The notes under the pieces are model-generated. The model saw only the letters and a program-made list of their open reading frames with translations. It was not told where the DNA came from and made no database searches. Shown here one piece after another: positions 58,831 through 64,000 of a stretch of DNA of 64,000 nucleotides; the first letter of the stretch is position 1; every line of letters begins with the position of its first letter. The DNA is taken from assembly GCF_000004195.4 (NCBI RefSeq), contig NC_030685.2, positions 58,156,048 to 58,220,047 of the forward strand, in the 5' to 3' direction. Both the position numbers and the translations under genes were made by a program. Source of the DNA: Xenopus tropicalis. Its lineage: Eukaryota; Chordata; Amphibia; Anura; Pipidae.

Positions 58831-59424
58831 GTTCTGAAGCAAAATGTTGGTTCTATTTATTGTCTTTCCACACTGCAGGGTGATCGCCCGCCGTGTCCTG
58901 AGATGTAAAAAGTTATGAATTTGCCTTCCTTTCTTTCCTCTGGCTACTTTTGTGACTGCAGCCTCCCACTGAAGCAACATATTGCCATGGTACGGAGGGT
59001 GTTCCAGACTGGGCATAGGCTGAGCTTCATGCTGTTGCTGTTTGTGCTGCTGAAACCATAATATACACATGCACATACACACACACCGCCTCCTCAGCTG
59101 CCACTGACAGAGGGGAACCCAAGCACACTGGATATATTGCAGTTGGGACTCCAGTGCAACTACCAGAAGGTCACAATGAGCTGTGGATTAATCTCAGTGT
59201 GTTTGGGGGTTATTGCTGCATATCAGTAAACCAATCTGTGCAGAGTTAGGAAACCTGGTGGCAATACGGTATCCTTACCAAAGCTCCTGTGCCATGGATG
59301 GGAAACTGAAAGGACGCTCTTTTAATTCGTCCTAAAATGGGCCCTTCTGACACCTAGGATGGGATAAATATGGACTGTGTTCTACTGGCACAAGGTTGTC
59401 CTGCTAATCTTCAGGATTAACCCC

Positions 59425-59440
59425 TTTGAGGTAAGGGAAG
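59425..59440 (+). other. Splice-donor-like site
   Basis: TTTGAG|GTAAGG (intron start 59431) fits the vertebrate donor consensus closely. It lies 3' of the CpG-richer block, so a non-coding first exon of about 1 kb ending here is possible. No transcript evidence is available from sequence alone. Confidence 0.25.
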
Positions 59441-61815
59441 TGCTAATGTTTGCAATCAGTCATTGCACCTCTCAATGTAACAACCTGCCTGCTGGAGTAA
59501 TTATATCTGTACCTCCACATCATCAAAATGCTTTTGTATCCATTTACAGCTGGTTATATACATATTCACAGAATTAAAATCAGTCTTTAACTTACCAAGA
59601 CCCAACACACAGGTTATCTATTTCTCCAACATCCCAGTTCCATACCCCAGATTGTAAGCTCTTGTGAACAGGGCCCTCATTACTTCTCCAGCTATTTCAC
59701 TACAAGCCCCCATACATCTGATCTTGTACATATTCACTCTAAAGAAGGTTGTAATATATACGTTACTTTGGCAGCAGCTATAATGCATGCTGGTTGTATG
59801 CTTCCCGTGCCGGTTTCTATGAATAATAAAGTATAGGTAACCTGTAGCATTCTTAGGGAGGATTATAGAAGCTGATTCAAATGATAAGGAATTTCCAGGG
59901 CTCCCAGGCACACAGCTTTCATTTCAATACCCTGTAAAATGCAGAGGCACCTTACAAATCACTTAACAAAATTGCTTAATGCCAAACATGCCGCTGTAAT
60001 ATCTACAGTCTCCTCTCTGTGAAGGCAACAAGAAAACTGCAGTGTCAGTGTAGCATTCATTTTAGCCAGCCATGCGGCTGTTGCTCTCAGTTTTACACCT
60101 TATCTATAAGCCTGGCTCAGGGAAGATTTAAAACTGTTCCTATTTTTCCTGACCTGTCCATCTATTAAAAGGTTGATTTTCATTTGCAACCAGACTGAGC
60201 CATTCACACCCAGTATTTACAGTTCTATGCAGCATGCCAGAATGTGTGTTTGTGAGGCAGGGAGCATGGGGTGGGGGATCAGTTTGTTGCAGCAACCATT
60301 AACCCTTTGGAAACTTGTAATAAAGCTGTTTGTAATTGTGTCATTCATCATACAAGCTGTATATTTATATACAAGCAGGATGTGGGCTTTGTTGCACTAT
60401 TTTAAGTTGACTCTGCCTTTTACTCTTTTAAACACAGTCCTTATGGGTTTTGCATTGAGCCACTGCAATACTTATGTGGAACAGTGGATTTACCAGAGGG
60501 GACTCTCTCTGCATTCAGTGATACAACACCCTAAACAGTTACACTTGAGCCAATGTGAAACTTTTCTACTTCTATTTTCTACTTAAAAAAAAAATAAAAA
60601 TCTAGAATCATTCTAAACTCTGTAATACTCTGGGTCGGATAGTTAGGTCTTATTAAGTCACTTAGTCTTGCACCATGTGACACCATGAGGATGAATCTCA
60701 TTAAGTGCAAGCTTAGTAAATAGGCCCCACTTATTTGTTTGTAAAAAAAAAAAAAACAATTTTGTGGCACACTCATCATTGCTATTTAATATCTGAATAC
60801 ATGCCTTGGATATCAGTGGAAAAATCATGTTGCCCCATTGCTGTGTTCTGCTGTATTTGCACTTCTCATTGATTATGCAACATGCCCTTCAGCTATTACA
60901 TGCACATTAGAGATAGGGCCATTTAATTAGCAGTTATTATAAACTATAGCTTAGGGTTCCACCCAGCTGTTCATCCAGATATGCTGAGTTATAGCAATCA
61001 CCACCTGGAGTGTTGTAAAATATCTCTTAATAATTATTGGTCACATTTAAAAATGTTAGCATAACACCTACCCCTTTATTCAGGCATCTCACGTTGTTGG
61101 AATCCCCTTACTTTGTTCATTGACAAGTTTGTAGGCTACACAATTCACAGGACACTTTTTTCTTTCTTCACACAAACCCCTTAATTGTTAAACTATATTT
61201 CCCATTGATATGGTACATTGATGACAGAATTAGAAGCATTAAAAACTAGAAAAGCATACAAATCACACAGATGTGACTGTAAATCTTTTCATCTTTACTA
61301 AATTTTAGTAAAATTTCTCCTCTTCCATTATCCCTGTTTCCTTTATCCCCTCTTTAGTTCTACTTACTCCCTCTACAGCTCTGATACATAATGACTTTAC
61401 ATGCCAGTGGGCTTGCTGTGCAGCCAACATTTTGCCATAACTTGAAATAATAAACTAATGCAGCAGGCACAGGTCCCTGACAACATGTTGTGTAGAAGGT
61501 AGACGTTTGGCCCTGAGGAACCTGCATGATCAGTGAAACGTTTAGGTATGCACAGGTGGACTGTACATTGTGGGTAGTCCCATTTGTTAGTTGCAAGACC
61601 ACTCCTGCGAAGAGATAGACACAAGATTTTGGGCAGTGACCTGTGGATATCATCATGATTCCCTTTGTGCATGTTAGTGGCTCTAAGCAATAATGCCTGA
61701 TCCACTGTATGGCTCTTCGAAGAGAGAAGATAGTGTTAGCGCTTCCCCAGCCAGGAAAGAAAAGTGAGTCTATTCCAACTAGCAGTAGAAGGATTCTGCA
61801 AGATTTTAAACCCAA
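59441..61815. other. No gene seen
   Basis: Intergenic- or intron-like. A-runs are present near 60584 and 60740. The 151-codon minus-strand frame at 61815-61360 overlaps the hammerhead-like repeat and has no recognised domain. Confidence 0.45.
61500..61555 (+). ncRNA. Hammerhead-like core (candidate, decayed)
   Basis: CTGAGGA (61513-61519, matching CUGANGA) and GAAA (61535-61538) bracket a short imperfect stem (ACCTG with CAGT). GTTTGGCC precedes and CGTTTAGG follows. The order of boxes matches a type I hammerhead with a minimal stem III as described for Penelope-like elements. Stem II is short and stem I is not clear, so activity is doubtful. Confidence 0.3.
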
Positions 61816-62148
61816 CTACGGGTATGGGATCCCTTATCTGGAAACCCGATATCCAGAAAGCTCCAAATTACGGAAAGCCCGTCTCCCATAGACTCCATTT
61901 TAATCAAATAATTCAGAATTTTAAAACTGTTTTCCTTTTTCTCTGTAGTAATAAAACAGTACCTTGTAATTGATCCCAACTAAGATATAGATAATCATTA
62001 ATGGATACAAAACAATCCTATTGGGTTTAATTAACATTTTATTGATTTTTTAGTAGACTTAAGGTATGGAGATCCAAATTATGGAAAGACCCCTTATCCA
62101 GAATACCCTTGGTCCTGAGCATTCTGGATAATGGGTCCTATACCTGTA
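61816..62148. mobile_element. MITE of the TATGGGATC family, copy 3
   Basis: Full-length copy with ends ACGGGTATGGGATCC and GGGTCCTATACCTGT. It lies in the opposite orientation to copies 1 and 2 and is the least disturbed in the window. Confidence 0.88.
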
Positions 62149-62655
62149 TAACAATTCTGAGTGGATTTAACTCCATGTACTTTCTCTAGAGAAAGCTGTG
62201 TGCACAGAGCAGAATGAGGCCTTATTCAATATGAAATATAACCACACAGACAGCTGGGGATGTGTGCTTTGCTTTAGGCTTCTCATTCCCTGCTGAGCAG
62301 TAAAATGGGAGGCTGAATTTATGGAGTACTAGCTTGAGTTTATGGTGGGATTTCTCATAATAGGCTAAAGTGATTAACGATGAGACTTGTTAACTGCATG
62401 GGCCTTCACTGAACAGAGCAGGTATTTGTTTGTCTGGAGTGTCTCAGTATAACATGGAAATCAGCACTCAATACACACTTCTAAATCTCCTCTCTTCTTA
62501 ATTAATTAATATTTTATGATTTAACCTGGCACCTTACTCTAATTAGGCACCTTGTCCTCATCTAAACAGAAGCAACTTCAGCCGCAGCTAAAAATGCTGC
62601 TTGGCTTAAAACTTTACTTGCGGGAAAACACAGACCTCAATTCAGCCCCTACTCT
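62149..62655. other. No gene seen
   Basis: AT-rich spacer between two MITEs. Confidence 0.5.
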
Positions 62656-62952
62656 GGTATCAGCCTTTCCCTGTGCCTACACCCAGTGCCAGTGCATCAG
62701 CGTGGGTGCAGGCACATGGAGCGGATTTCCCAGGCTGACACAATGGCTCCAGGGGCAGGCACAGGGAAAGACTAATGCTAGCGTAGGGGCTGTTTCTCAG
62801 CCTGCAGGCAAATAAACACAAATGGCAAAATCCACTCCATGTGCCTGTGCCCAGCCAGACTCAATGGCTCTGGGTACAGGCACAGGGAAAGGCTGATGCC
62901 AGTGTTGGGGATGATTCTGCAGGCCAATAATCATTACTGTGGGGCATTAGCC
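62656..62952. mobile_element. Older relative of the GGCTGATGCC MITE
   Basis: GGTATCAGCCTTTCCCTGTG at 62656 is mirrored at 62878-62900 with one mismatch over 23 bp. The right end ATTAGCC is followed by TTA. Inner blocks (GGTGCAGGCACATG) recall 36581-36910. The left end is eroded. Confidence 0.65.
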
Positions 62953-64000
62953 TTAAGTCTCTTAGAGAGCTACTGTTGCAATTCGCTACATTAGTTGTAC
63001 ACATTTCTCAGCCACAAGACAATCTGAGCTTATAAGACACAGAAGAGGGAAGGATACAAAAAAAGTCAAGCTTGTGCCCCAAATGAGCACTGTTCACCCC
63101 TAAGTGTCCTTGTGCTTTTGTCAGGGTCATAATAGATACATTCTGTTTGCAAAAATGTTCAGCGCCTACATTTTAATATTTTTAGAGTCACCAATTGCAG
63201 TACTTATCAACAGCTTTATGGATTTTGAGGTAAGTACATGCCAGCTTTGCACACTGCTTGGGAGTCATGTCCACCCATTTATCCAGGCAAATTTTCTCCA
63301 TCTTATTACGATTAGCCATCAAGTTCCACCCTTTCAAATGATCTCCAGCACTTACACATATATATTGTCCATAGGTAATTACAGTAAGGCGGTGTGTACA
63401 GGACTTTGCAGTGTCTTAGGTCTAAGCAAGTAGGGGTGTCTAAAAAGATGCCCATGTTCCATCCCCAGTCTTCCCCTTATGAATACAGCTTTGCTAAATA
63501 TAGAGGGCTCTGGATTCATAGGGAAAGAAAAGGTCTTTGCAATTTGCCCCACACTTAGCCCTTGACGAACAGGCATTTATGTAAAGTGCACAATGGATAG
63601 TGCTTTGTGTCCTGCTCTGCATTTGGTAAGTGATTCCCAAAGTCTCAAAATAGCTGGAGTGGACCATTGTGGGGATGTTGTAAACTTTGCCCAATCCACT
63701 GTCTCCTGATCAGATGTTTTTTCAGTCCATGCTTGGTCAGTGGAGAAGGAGTTAATCATTTGCACTGATATCAGTGTTTTTAGCATTTGTGTTTTTTCAT
63801 CCAACTGATTGGGTGCCCTCTATGAATAAAAATTAGAGAATTCAGAAAGCATTAACAGACCAAGGTGAAGGGCAGAGAGCAAACACCTTGCAGGAAACTG
63901 CAGATAAATAGTACAAAGCAAACCCTCTTTAAATATTACAACCAAGTGGTAGAAGGTGCTGGAGTGTTAATGGACATGAATTTGCACCCCTTAGTGCTCC
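62953..64000. other. No gene seen
   Basis: Frames up to 109 codons (63104-63433, plus) have no recognised domain. Confidence 0.45.

Noticed and set aside
61360..61815. 151-codon minus-strand gene
   Set aside because: Overlaps a repeat with a hammerhead-like core and lacks any recognised domain.

Overview
The window reads as non-coding DNA of a clawed frog (Xenopus-type genome; species not determined). It is AT-rich. It is dense in short inverted-repeat DNA transposons flanked by TTAA, 3-bp or 8-bp target duplications, CR1-type LINE pieces, a Tc1/mariner copy and a large minisatellite. Repeat types and names rest on motifs and target-site duplications read by eye; no database was searched.

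Only one host coding exon is supported. A 176-nt terminal exon at 57165-57340 (+) encodes a final WD40 repeat ending in GGSDGTVRIWS and a stop, and best matches the C-terminus of SPAG16/PF20, an axonemal central-apparatus WD40 protein. It has a strong polypyrimidine tract/AG acceptor and an AATAAA 77 nt after the stop. Everything left of it (1-57164) is then probably last-intron sequence, and everything right of about 57.45 kb is downstream or intergenic.

Layout. 0-10 kb: MITEs, a LINE 3' fragment, a perfect 93-bp palindrome, a CR1-like reverse transcriptase ORF of 390 codons (7563-6391, minus), a 339-bp palindromic MITE (8404-8742), and a three-layer nest of DNA elements (8922-10229). 13-15 kb: a hAT-type MITE with perfect 8-bp duplications and two TTAA elements sharing one TTAA. 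15.9-18.05 kb: a minisatellite with 38-bp and derived 29-bp units, open in all three plus-strand frames, split by a 798-bp insertion carrying a hammerhead-like hairpin. 23-31 kb: three of the four copies of a Harbinger-like MITE family that keeps a short ATG-started frame in its core, plus a Tc1-like element with a broken transposase. 32-33 kb: a hAT element inserted into a LINE. 36-43 kb: five more inverted-repeat MITEs. 43-55 kb: decayed elements and half-palindromes. 57-59.4 kb: the spag16 exon, then a CpG-richer block ending near a splice-donor-like GAG|GTAAGG.

Apart from spag16 the parts do not form a pathway. They record layered transposition into a long intron. No new host system is evident. 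The most interesting points are the conserved transposase-like frame in four MITE copies, the hammerhead-like hairpins, the palindrome that lost exactly one arm at its dyad, and the minisatellite/insertion structure.
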